Below, piece after piece: positions 41,729 through 49,754 of a DNA stretch of 64,000 nucleotides. The position numbers were made by a program, and so were the translations under genes. The DNA lies in NCBI GenBank assembly GCA_963597615.1, contig CAVBQS010000010.1, positions 1 through 64,000 on the forward strand, given 5' to 3'. The DNA comes from CAKRJP01 sp963597615. GTDB taxonomy: Bacteria; Bacillota; Clostridia; Lachnospirales; Lachnospiraceae. Positions within the stretch are counted from its first letter, which is position 1. The number at the start of each line of letters is the position of its first letter. The notes under the pieces are model-generated. The model had not been told where the DNA came from and searched no databases. It saw nothing but the letters and a program-made list of their open reading frames with translations.

Positions 41729-42547
41729 TTAGAGTTTATTTAATGTAGTTTCAATTAAAAGACCTTCCCGCTCCGGATACTCATATTTTTCACTCTCCCG
41801 AATGCAGGCACACACAAAGGCGTGGGCTGCCTGAACGCTTTCTAAAAGAGAATATCCTTGCAGGTATTTTCCTATAAACATACCGTCAAAAGCATCTCCG
41901 GCCCCGTGGTATTCTCCTTGTTCTTCCCCATTTCCAATATAAAGAAAAGCGTGGTTTTCATAGAGGATCATACCCTTGTTGCAGTCGTCCTTAGGGACAC
42001 TGGTAATGATAAGATTCTTTGCTCCTAATTCTGTAAGTTTTTCACAAATAGGAAGAATCTGTCTGTGGTCGCTAGGAACCTTGTATTCCTCTCCTGCCAT
42101 TAGATAAGCTTCCGTTAAATTAGGCAAGATTACATCTGCATAGGGTAAAAGTTTTACAAGAGCCTCTGGGTAGTCTTCGGAAAATAAAGAATATAATTTT
42201 CCCTGGTCTCCCATAATAGGATCTACCACAACCTTGGTCTCCGGAAATGTTTCTATAAAATAAATAACATCTTCCAGCAGTTCTTTACTTCCTACATAAC
42301 CTACAAAAATCAAGTCAAAGATGATTTTCTGGTCCTTATAATGGTCGGCAGTCGCTCTTAAATATTCGCCTGGAATCCGATGCAAGGCTGGAGTGCCATA
42401 TCCTCCTGTATGGGTAGACAAAAGCATGGTGGGGATGGGGCAAGACTCCACTCCCATCTTGCCTAGAATGGGCATCATATTTGTTAAAGAAGCCTTTCCT
42501 ATACTACAAATATCATGAATCAAAGCCACCTTTTTTATTGGTCTCAT
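41729..42547 (-). CDS. Pyridoxal/pyridoxamine kinase family protein
   Basis: 272 residues of the PfkB/ribokinase-like vitamin kinases. Visible are HDICSIGKASLT, the substrate loop LSTHTGGYGTP, VVDPIMGDQGKLY, LPNLTEAYLM and the catalytic GAGDAFDGM with the aspartate base. It phosphorylates pyridoxal-type vitamers, supplying PLP to the many PLP enzymes in this window (YggS, Alr, the methionine gamma-lyase-like protein). Exact vitamer preference cannot be read. Confidence 0.88.
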   Translation of the reverse strand: MRPIKKVALIHDICSIGKASLTNMMPILGKMGVESCPIPTMLLSTHTGGYGTPALHRIPGEYLRATADHYKDQKIIFDLIFVGYVGSKELLEDVIYFIETFPETKVVVDPIMGDQGKLYSLFSEDYPEALVKLLPYADVILPNLTEAYLMAGEEYKVPSDHRQILPICEKLTELGAKNLIITSVPKDDCNKGMILYENHAFLYIGNGEEQGEYHGAGDAFDGMFIGKYLQGYSLLESVQAAHAFVCACIRESEKYEYPEREGLLIETTLNKL

Positions 42548-42549
42548 GA

Positions 42550-44205
42550 TTATAATTCTCCTTGAATTAAATGTAATTTCTTACAAATAGAAATAATAAA
42601 GGTCCCCTTTGGCATCTCTCGAAGGTCTGCCTCTGTAACTGCTCCGATTAAAAACAGGCTGACGCCATAAGTACTTGCTGCAGCCACAATGGCCAATAAT
42701 GTTGCAAGAGTCTCTCCAGTAAAGAGCTGGAAGACTAAATGCACCACCAAGGCTACCAGGCCCATTATGGCAGAAGCGATGGTAGGCAGTAAGAAGGTTT
42801 TTCTTGTCTCCTGAACGTAACCCACCTGCATTCTTAAGGTGTGGTCATTTAAAATAGTATTTACCAGGGCAAATATAGTCTTACTCATAACCACCGCATA
42901 AATATTCCACTGGAAGACTACCATCATAAGCACCAGGGCAATAATATGTACCACCAAGGAAATGGCTGAATTCTTTACTGGGGTCATCATATCATCTAGT
43001 CCCTGAATGACTGCTGTTGTAACGGTTGACAAGCTGAAGAAGACTACTGAAATCGCTCCCAACTGAAGCATCCAGGCTGCCTCCACATTATCTCTTGTAA
43101 AAAGCACATCCAAAATAGGTTTTGCCAGTACTAAAAATCCTACGGCACACGGAATAGAAATTAACATAGTAAATCGAATTACCGTAAAAATCTTTCCATG
43201 AATCTGCTTTCTGCTGCCGCTTTGAGCCGTCATAACCAAGGCAGGAATCAAGGAAGAAGCTAAGGCGCTAGCTACAGAGGTAGGCACATTAATAAGAGTA
43301 GTAAACTTTCCACTAAACATACCTAGAAGGCTGGCATACTCTGACTTTTCATATCCTTGAAATACCATAATCTTATTAAAGATTGCCGTATCCAAAAGGT
43401 CACTAATGTTATAGACTGTTGCGCTTAGAATAACTGGTATAATTGTTGCAATCAAAATCTTTAAGATCATGCGATACCGTTCTTCTTCTTTGGTAGGGTC
43501 TTTACGCATCTGCTTCTTAAAGATTTTTTTGTAAGCAAAGAAAATTGCCAAAAGTAATAAAAGAGCAAAGAAGGCACCTGCTACGGTACCGATGGTTCCT
43601 CCTGCTGCGGCATAAGAATAGGAATAGGAAGAGTCATTCATCTTCTTTGCTACATTCTTACCAGCCTGTAAAAGCATGTAGGCGCCTGCTACAGAAGCAA
43701 TAGCATTTACAATCTGCTCCAAAATCTGGGAGATGGCTGTAGGCACCATGGATCCTGTTCCTTGGAAGAAGCCACGAAAGACTCCCAAAAGAGCTACAAT
43801 TAAAATACAGGGAGCCAATACCCGAAGGGAGTAGGCACACATGTCCATACTTAAAAGGGTGCTTGCTATAAAGTCTGCTCCGAAAAAGATTAACAGGGAA
43901 ACAAAACCTCCTGCTACTAAGGCGAAAGCTAAGGCCTCACGAAAAACCTTATAAGCATTTTTATATTGTCCTTTTCCAATACGTTCTGATACAAGTTTTG
44001 ATACTGCCAAAGGCAAGCTGTATGAGGTAAGCATCAGGGCCACCGTATAAATAGAAAAAGCAGCGCTGTAGTAGCCCATACCCTCGTTGCCAGCAATATT
44101 ATTTAAGGGAATTCGATAAATCAGGCCAATGACCTTGGTTACCACCCCCGCAATGGCTAGTATGGAACCTTGCACCAGAAAATTTTTTTCTTTATGTTTT
44201 GTCAT
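42550..44205 (-). CDS. MurJ/SpoVB-like lipid-linked precursor exporter (MOP superfamily)
   Basis: 551 residues from ATG 44205. About 14 membrane segments are expected. The opening GSILAIAGVVTKVIGLIYRI, the GMGYYSAAFSIYTVALMLTS segment and the positively charged loop KLVSERIGKGQYKNAYKVFR are typical of the polysaccharide biosynthesis/SpoVB branch. Such proteins flip lipid-linked wall precursors; SpoVB acts in the spore cortex and MurJ in vegetative growth. Which role applies here is not decidable. It is 3 bases from the kinase gene, with no functional link apparent. Confidence 0.88.
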   Translation of the reverse strand: MTKHKEKNFLVQGSILAIAGVVTKVIGLIYRIPLNNIAGNEGMGYYSAAFSIYTVALMLTSYSLPLAVSKLVSERIGKGQYKNAYKVFREALAFALVAGGFVSLLIFFGADFIASTLLSMDMCAYSLRVLAPCILIVALLGVFRGFFQGTGSMVPTAISQILEQIVNAIASVAGAYMLLQAGKNVAKKMNDSSYSYSYAAAGGTIGTVAGAFFALLLLLAIFFAYKKIFKKQMRKDPTKEEERYRMILKILIATIIPVILSATVYNISDLLDTAIFNKIMVFQGYEKSEYASLLGMFSGKFTTLINVPTSVASALASSLIPALVMTAQSGSRKQIHGKIFTVIRFTMLISIPCAVGFLVLAKPILDVLFTRDNVEAAWMLQLGAISVVFFSLSTVTTAVIQGLDDMMTPVKNSAISLVVHIIALVLMMVVFQWNIYAVVMSKTIFALVNTILNDHTLRMQVGYVQETRKTFLLPTIASAIMGLVALVVHLVFQLFTGETLATLLAIVAAASTYGVSLFLIGAVTEADLREMPKGTFIISICKKLHLIQGEL

Positions 44206-44268
44206 ATAAATAAACTCCAATTCTGTATGGTTTTCTCCAAAAATAATATTTTTTTAGAGACAAAGCGA

Positions 44269-44763
44269 TCAGCGCAAGATATGAACTTTCTCCATAATCT
44301 CCCGCTGTTTTTCTTCCATAACTTTTCGTTCATCCTCTTCCATGTGGTCATACCCAAATAAGTGTAACATAGAATGTGCAATTAAAAAAGCATATTCTCT
44401 AAGCACCGAATGACCATATTCTGCTGCCTGGCTAATGACTTTCTCCTTAGAAATCATAATATCCCCCAAAGAAAGCTCTCCAGTTTCCGGATCAAAGAAC
44501 TCCTCATGGTCTTCTAGAAAATCAAAATTTCCAGGCTCCTCGTACTCTAGCATGGGGAAGGATAAAACATCCGTAGCCCGGTCTATACCTCGAAAATTAA
44601 GATTGGTGGCATGAATCTCCTGATCCATAGAAAGCAGCAAATTCACCTGGGCCTCATAGGGGCAGTCTATATAATCAAGTGCTGCCTCTATTACCTGTTT
44701 TGCTATTTTTTCACAGGGAATATCTAAAGTCAGATCCCCTTCTTCTTCAAAAAACAATGTCAT
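44269..44763 (-). CDS. ybeY: Endoribonuclease YbeY
   Basis: 164 residues. The zinc site HSMLHLFGYDH with its three histidines, preceded by NLNFRGIDRATDVLSFP and LGDIMIS, defines YbeY, which matures 16S rRNA and participates in ribosome quality control. Its ATG overlaps the phoH stop (ATGA). The C-terminal segment is short but otherwise normal. Confidence 0.96.
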   Translation of the reverse strand: MTLFFEEEGDLTLDIPCEKIAKQVIEAALDYIDCPYEAQVNLLLSMDQEIHATNLNFRGIDRATDVLSFPMLEYEEPGNFDFLEDHEEFFDPETGELSLGDIMISKEKVISQAAEYGHSVLREYAFLIAHSMLHLFGYDHMEEDERKVMEEKQREIMEKVHILR

Positions 44764-45755
44764 GATTTTTTTCTCTTCTCTCTTTTTCTTGGAGCATTTA
44801 ACTTGTTTTCATAATCTTCGTATGCTTTTACAATCTTTTGTACCAATGGGTGACGTACTACGTCTTTATTGGTTAGTTTGCAGATTGAAATATCATCAAT
44901 ATTTTTAATTACATTTACAGCCACATCCAGACCGGAAGTCTGCCCTGCCGGAAGATCTTTTTGGGTGGAATCTCCGGTAATAACTACCTTGGATCCAAAA
45001 CCGATACGGGTCAAAAACATTTTCATCTGAGCTGGGGTAGTATTTTGAGCCTCGTCCAAGATAATGAAGGCATTATCCAAGGTTCGTCCTCTCATATAAG
45101 CTAAAGGAGCCACCTCGATCAATCCCTTCTCAGAATTTTTCATAAAGCTTTCGGCTCCCATAATCTGATAGAGGGCATCGTATAAAGGCCTTAAGTAAGG
45201 ATCAATCTTACTTTGCAAGTCTCCTGGTAAAAATCCCAGCTTTTCTCCTGCTTCTATGGCAGGTCTTGTAAGAATAATCCGTCCCACCTCATTATTTTTA
45301 AAAGCTGTAATAGCCATAGCCATGGCAAGATAAGTCTTACCGGTACCGGCGGGTCCCAGGCCAAATACAATCATTTGATTTCTTATGGCATCCACATATT
45401 TTTTCTGGCCTAAGGTTTTTGGTTTAATGGGCTTTCCCTGGAGGGTATGGCAGATTACATCCTTATCAATTTCTAAAACATTTTCTTCAGAATCTTCCAT
45501 TGTTAAAGACAAGGTATAATTGACATTCTGCTCTTCTATAGTATTTCCTCGTTTGGAAAGTTCTACAAGTTGCTCCAAGACTTTCTTTGCCTTTTCTACA
45601 GAAGCGGCCTCTCCCAAAATTTTTACAGTCTCCCCTCTGGCTATCAAAGAAACCTTCAGGGTGCGTTCAATTTTTTTTGCAAATACATCAAACTGACCAA
45701 AGACATTTGCCTCATGATCTGCTGGTATATCAATGACTGTTTCTATTAATCCCAT
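44760..45755 (-). CDS. phoH: PhoH-like ATPase
   Basis: 331 residues. A KH-like N-terminal region is followed by the PhoH ATPase: Walker A GPAGTGKTYLAMAM (about residue 138), Walker B FIILDEAQNTTPAQMKMFLTR and ITGDSTQKDLP. PhoH proteins are predicted RNA helicases/ATPases linked to ybeY in rRNA maturation, and the two genes overlap by 4 bases here as in many Firmicutes. Confidence 0.95.
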   Translation of the reverse strand: MGLIETVIDIPADHEANVFGQFDVFAKKIERTLKVSLIARGETVKILGEAASVEKAKKVLEQLVELSKRGNTIEEQNVNYTLSLTMEDSEENVLEIDKDVICHTLQGKPIKPKTLGQKKYVDAIRNQMIVFGLGPAGTGKTYLAMAMAITAFKNNEVGRIILTRPAIEAGEKLGFLPGDLQSKIDPYLRPLYDALYQIMGAESFMKNSEKGLIEVAPLAYMRGRTLDNAFIILDEAQNTTPAQMKMFLTRIGFGSKVVITGDSTQKDLPAGQTSGLDVAVNVIKNIDDISICKLTNKDVVRHPLVQKIVKAYEDYENKLNAPRKREKRKKS

Positions 45756-45773
45756 GTAGCTAAAACTCCTTAT

Positions 45774-46289
45774 TTAGATAAATACTTGCTTAATGCTGTC
45801 ATAGTGGAGGAAAATTCCTTCCTCTGCCAGGGCCTTGATTTCATCTACTGTGGCCAGCTTGTATCCGTCAGTTTCTTCATTTTGAAGATGAAGATCTGAT
45901 TCCTCAAAGTCCAGTTCAAAGCGATAGACATCTACAAAATAATTGTCTCCCTCTCCTGGATTCTCTCTGTGATAGGTAAACATATAGCCATCTTGGCAAC
46001 CGGATACATCAAGACCGGTTTCCTCCAAGACTTCTCGGTTTACTGCCTGTCTGGATTCTTCTCCAAACATAGCAGCTCCTCCAGAAACCTCCCACCAACC
46101 GGGAGCCCAGCTTTTGGTCATTACCCGTTTGGTAATTAAATATTTTCCGTCCGGTCTTGCCACAACTCCTAAAACAGTTAAGTGATATTCATCATCTTTT
46201 AAGCACCAATCGTTGCGCTTCATCTTTCTTCCGGTTCTTTTTTTATCTTTATCGTAAATATCCCAATATTCCATCTCCGATACCTTCAT
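45774..46289 (-). CDS. NUDIX hydrolase
   Basis: 171 residues from ATG 46289; a second ATG at 46274 (MEYWDIYD...) is equally likely. The Nudix box reads GGAAMFGEESRQAVNREVLEETG, close to GX5EX7REUXEEXGU. The N-terminal WDIYDKDKKRTGR resembles isopentenyl-diphosphate-isomerase-like Nudix proteins of unknown substrate. Probably a housecleaning nucleotide hydrolase. The C-terminal YKLATVDEIKALAEEGIFLH is usual for that branch. Confidence 0.88.
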   Translation of the reverse strand: MKVSEMEYWDIYDKDKKRTGRKMKRNDWCLKDDEYHLTVLGVVARPDGKYLITKRVMTKSWAPGWWEVSGGAAMFGEESRQAVNREVLEETGLDVSGCQDGYMFTYHRENPGEGDNYFVDVYRFELDFEESDLHLQNEETDGYKLATVDEIKALAEEGIFLHYDSIKQVFI

Positions 46290-46294
46290 CCTTT

Positions 46295-46705
46295 TTATCC
46301 ATAATACTTAATTTTTTTATTTAGCTTTAAAAGTTCGTTGACAAATTTTTGTGGCTCCTTAAGAGAAATGTAAACCAAGGTTTTATTTCTCGGATTAATC
46401 TCCAAGCGGTCAAAGGAGGCCGCAAAGGAAGCTCCTACACTGTTGGAAGATTTAATTGAGTAAATATCCTTTACCAGAATCTGCTTCTTTAGAAAGCCAA
46501 ATTGTACTGTAATAAGGTCCTTATCTAAAGTCACTTCATTTCGAAATAAAACTGGTATCAAATATAAGTCTACTACCAAGGTAATAGGAAGATACAAAGC
46601 ATAAGGTCCATAGCCTCCATAATGAATCACTGCTGCCACAGCAAGACCATTTAAAACGCCAATAGCTACATACCACCAAGGTGCGATTTTTCCTTTAAAT
46701 TTCAT
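46295..46705 (-). CDS. Small membrane protein with bacterial PH domain
   Basis: 136 residues. Two membrane segments (about 9-30 and 36-54) are followed by a PF06713-like bacterial PH domain (about 60-130: EVTLDKDLITVQFGFLKKQI, then the SSNSVGASFAASFDRLEI region). This layout is frequent in Gram-positive bacteria and has no known ligand. It lies between rlmH and the NUDIX gene. Confidence 0.75.
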   Translation of the reverse strand: MKFKGKIAPWWYVAIGVLNGLAVAAVIHYGGYGPYALYLPITLVVDLYLIPVLFRNEVTLDKDLITVQFGFLKKQILVKDIYSIKSSNSVGASFAASFDRLEINPRNKTLVYISLKEPQKFVNELLKLNKKIKYYG

Positions 46706-46722
46706 AAATCTACTCCTTCTTA

Positions 46723-47202
46723 CTATTTGTGATAGGGTTCCCCATTAATAATGCGGTAGCTTCGATAAATTTGTTCCAAAAGAATCACCCGCATCAATTG
46801 ATGTGGAAAGGTCATTTTAGAAAAGCTTAGGGCATAATTGGATTTTTTTAAAATCGCATCTCCAAGGCCAAGGGAACCTCCAATAATAAAGACCAGGTGA
46901 CTTTCTCCGCCAATGCCCAAAGCATCTATTTTTTCTGAAAGCTCCTCAGAAGTTAACTGCTTTCCTAGAATCTCCAGGGTAAAAATATAAGAACCTTCTT
47001 TTATATATTTTAAGATTCGCTCTGCTTCCTTATCTCGGATTGCCTTTTCCATAGCCTGACTGGCATGGTCTGGAGTTTTCTCATCCATTACCTCGATAAT
47101 CTCCAGTTTGCAATAGCGACTAAGCCTCTTGGAATATTCAGCAATCGCATCCCGCAAATATTTTTCTTTAATCTTTCCAACGGTAATTAGAGTAATACGC
47201 AT
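46723..47202 (-). CDS. rlmH: 23S rRNA pseudouridine1915 N3-methyltransferase
   Basis: 159 residues, the family length. The SPOUT knot motif is complete: LEILGKQLTSEEL, FIIGGSLGLGDAIL and LSFSKMTFPHQLMRVILLEQ, ending with the YRIINGEPYHK tail. It methylates a pseudouridine of helix 69, the same helix modified by RluD-type enzymes such as the synthase at 15.7-16.6 kb. GGAG precedes ATG 47202. Confidence 0.97.
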   Translation of the reverse strand: MRITLITVGKIKEKYLRDAIAEYSKRLSRYCKLEIIEVMDEKTPDHASQAMEKAIRDKEAERILKYIKEGSYIFTLEILGKQLTSEELSEKIDALGIGGESHLVFIIGGSLGLGDAILKKSNYALSFSKMTFPHQLMRVILLEQIYRSYRIINGEPYHK

Positions 47203-47276
47203 ACATTCTCCAATATATATTCTTTATCCTGCTAACTTATAAATTTTATCCTAGATTCTAAGTAAAGTCAATTGTA

Positions 47277-47314
47277 AAAGACAGGAGGGATTTCTCATCG
47301 CCTCCTGTCTTTTT
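47277..47314. terminator. Terminator after nfnAB
   Basis: An AAGACAGGAGG / CCTCCTGTCTT stem with flanking A and T runs (about 47277-47314) and a 12-nt loop. It lies 44 bases beyond the nfnB stop on the minus strand and can work on both strands, as the T tracts are symmetrical. Confidence 0.88.
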
Positions 47315-47358
47315 ATAAATTATATCTTTTTAAAGATTATAAAAGTATGCTACTATTT

Positions 47359-48753
47359 TTACTCTTCTTTATTTTGAAGGAATTCATGAATACCCTTTGC
47401 GGCAGCCTTACCTGCTCCCATAGCCAGGATTACGGTAGCCGCTCCGGTAACTGCATCTCCACCGGCAAATACGCCTACTCTTGTGGTCTGTCCATACTCA
47501 TCGGTAGTTACCAAACATTTTCTTTTATTGGTCTCAAGTCCCTTTGTGGTAGCTGCGATCAATGGGTTTGGAGAAGTTCCCAGAGACATAATCACGGTAT
47601 CTAATTCCATTTCAAATTCAGAATCTGGAATTACTACAGGTCTTCTTCTTCCCGAATCATCTGGCTCTCCTAATTCCATACGCACAACCTTCATGCCTTT
47701 TACCCAACCTTTATCATCTACCAGGATTTCTGTTGGGTTTGTAAGAAGATCAAAGATCACACCTTCTTGTTTTGCGTGATGTACTTCCTCAACACGGGCT
47801 GGAAGTTCTTCTTCGCTACGACGGTAAACAATGTGAACTTCCTCTGCACCTAAACGAAGGGCTGTTCTTGCTACGTCCATAGCCACATTTCCTCCACCAA
47901 CAACTGCAACTTTGTTGCCTGCAATAATAGGAGTCTCATAGGAAGAATCATAGGCCTTCATAAGGTTACTTCTTGTAAGATACTCATTAGCTGAGAATAC
48001 GCCGTTGGACATCTCTCCAGGGATTCCCATGAACTTTGGAAGACCAGCACCGGAGCCTACAAATACCGCTTCAAAGCCCTCCTCTTCCACTAACTGATCA
48101 ATGGTAAGAGAACGTCCAATAACGATATTATTTACAAATTCTACACCTAGGTCTTTTAATTTCTGTACCTCTTTTGCAACGACCTTTTTCTTTGGAAGAC
48201 GGAATTCTGGAATACCATAAACCAAAACGCCTCCCAGTTCCTGTAAGGTTTCAAATACAGTAACTTCATAGCCTAACTTGGCAAGGTCTCCGGCACAGGT
48301 AAGTCCGGAAGGTCCAGAGCCTACAACTGCAACCTTATGTCCGTTGGTGGTTTCTGGCTTCATTGGCTTAATATCGTGCTCCAATGCATAGTCTGCAACG
48401 TAGCGCTCCAACTTACCAATGGAAACTGCATCTCCCTTAATGCCTAATACACATTTGCACTCACACTGAGATTCCTGGGGACATACACGACCACAAACTG
48501 CTGGAAGAGAAGAAGCCTCACTGATGGTGTGATAAGCACCCTCAATGTCCTTTTCTTTAATCTTTTGAATGAATCCTGGAATGTTAATCGCAACCGGACA
48601 TCCCTTTCTACACTGAGGAACCTTACAATTTAAACATCTACTTGCCTCTTCTAAAGCCTCCTCGTCATTATATCCATAACAAACTTCTTCAAAATTTTTT
48701 GCTCTTACTTTTGGATCCTGCTCTCTAACAGGTACTCTTGGTGCCATAGCCAT
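47359..48753 (-). CDS. nfnB: NfnB-type subunit of NADH-dependent ferredoxin:NADP oxidoreductase (GltA-like)
   Basis: 464 residues. Two [4Fe-4S] cysteine sets lie near the N-terminus (CLNCKVPQCRKGCP, CGRVCPQESQCECKC), then an FAD fold (KVAVVGSGPSGLTCAG), a second dinucleotide fold for NADPH (KVAVVGGGNVAMDVARTALR) and the C-terminal FAD contact GVFAGGDAVTGAATVI. Annotation as glutamate synthase small subunit is common, but the adjacent flavin/2Fe-2S subunit shows the NfnAB arrangement, a flavin-bifurcating enzyme that makes NADPH from NADH and reduced ferredoxin. It starts at ATG 48753, overlapping the nfnA stop by 1 base. Confidence 0.9.
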   Translation of the reverse strand: MAMAPRVPVREQDPKVRAKNFEEVCYGYNDEEALEEASRCLNCKVPQCRKGCPVAINIPGFIQKIKEKDIEGAYHTISEASSLPAVCGRVCPQESQCECKCVLGIKGDAVSIGKLERYVADYALEHDIKPMKPETTNGHKVAVVGSGPSGLTCAGDLAKLGYEVTVFETLQELGGVLVYGIPEFRLPKKKVVAKEVQKLKDLGVEFVNNIVIGRSLTIDQLVEEEGFEAVFVGSGAGLPKFMGIPGEMSNGVFSANEYLTRSNLMKAYDSSYETPIIAGNKVAVVGGGNVAMDVARTALRLGAEEVHIVYRRSEEELPARVEEVHHAKQEGVIFDLLTNPTEILVDDKGWVKGMKVVRMELGEPDDSGRRRPVVIPDSEFEMELDTVIMSLGTSPNPLIAATTKGLETNKRKCLVTTDEYGQTTRVGVFAGGDAVTGAATVILAMGAGKAAAKGIHEFLQNKEE

Positions 48754-49646
48754 TATTCATCACCTCCGCAATTTCCACATCCACCGTGATGTGTATCTCC
48801 TTCTTGTGCCTTAAGCAGGGCACGGCCTTCCTGGGTTCTATACATTTGCTGTCTTCTCATTGCACTGTCAAAGTCAACTAAATGTCCGTCAAACTCAGGT
48901 CCATCGATACATGCGAATTTAATTTCGTCACCAACTACTAAACGACAGGCACCACACATTCCGGTTCCATCTACCATAATAGGATTCATGCTGACAGTTG
49001 TTGGAATCTCTAACTCTTTTGTAAGTTTAGCAACAAATTTCATCATGATTACAGGTCCGATAGCGATACAGTGATCGTAATGTTTTCCTTCTTCTTTCAC
49101 AAGTTGCTCAATCTTTGTAGTAACCATTCCAGCATGACCATAAGATCCATCATCTGTACATGGATAATAATTTCCAGCCACTGCCTTCATCTCATCCTCT
49201 AAGATTAAGATATCTTTATTCTTTGCACCAACTACAACGTCCACATCAACGCCGTGCTCTTTTAACCACTTTACCTGAGGATAAACTGGCGCTGTTCCAA
49301 CACCACCTGCTACAAAGAGGAATTTTTTCTTCTTTGTTTCTTCTAAATGATCCTCTACACAGAACTCAGAAGGATTACCTAAGGGTCCCATGAAATCTCT
49401 AAAAGAATCTCCGACTTTTAACTTTGACATCTTATGAGTAGACGCTCCGATTAACTGGAATACAATGGTAATTGTTTCTGCTTCACGGTCATAGTCGCAA
49501 ATGGTAAGAGGAATACGCTCACTCTTTTCGTCTATGCTCACAATGACAAACTGTCCCGGGAGACAATGTTTTGCAACACTTGGCGCTTTGACTTCCATAA
49601 GATAGATCACGTCTGCCAATTGTTCTGCCTTTACTATTTGGTACAT
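48753..49646 (-). CDS. nfnA: NfnA-type FAD/2Fe-2S subunit
   Basis: 297 residues. An FAD domain of ferredoxin reductase type (QFVIVSIDEKSERIPLTICD) and NAD domain (KFLFVAGGVGTAPVYP) are followed by a cysteine set CGACRLVVGDEIKFAC, ligating a [2Fe-2S] cluster as in dihydroorotate dehydrogenase PyrK and Nfn small subunits. There is no dihydroorotate dehydrogenase gene nearby; the nfnB-like partner is coupled to it. GGAGG precedes ATG 49646. Confidence 0.9.
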   Translation of the reverse strand: MYQIVKAEQLADVIYLMEVKAPSVAKHCLPGQFVIVSIDEKSERIPLTICDYDREAETITIVFQLIGASTHKMSKLKVGDSFRDFMGPLGNPSEFCVEDHLEETKKKKFLFVAGGVGTAPVYPQVKWLKEHGVDVDVVVGAKNKDILILEDEMKAVAGNYYPCTDDGSYGHAGMVTTKIEQLVKEEGKHYDHCIAIGPVIMMKFVAKLTKELEIPTTVSMNPIMVDGTGMCGACRLVVGDEIKFACIDGPEFDGHLVDFDSAMRRQQMYRTQEGRALLKAQEGDTHHGGCGNCGGDE

Positions 49647-49754
49647 AATCGACCTCCTTTATTTTCTAAGCCTGATTTATATAAATACCTTCCGTCTTCT
49701 CTAATTTAAATTGAGGAACTAAAGAAGACGAAAAACAAGTATTTACGAATAAAG

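Noticed and set aside
47359..48753. Glutamate synthase small subunit
   Set aside because: No large subunit is present, and the coupled 2Fe-2S/FAD gene fits the NfnAB enzyme better.
49686..49750. Inverted repeat CGTCTTCT...AGAAGACG as a terminator before nfnA
   Set aside because: It is imperfect, has a large loop and no T tract; it might be a weak attenuator, but evidence is too thin.
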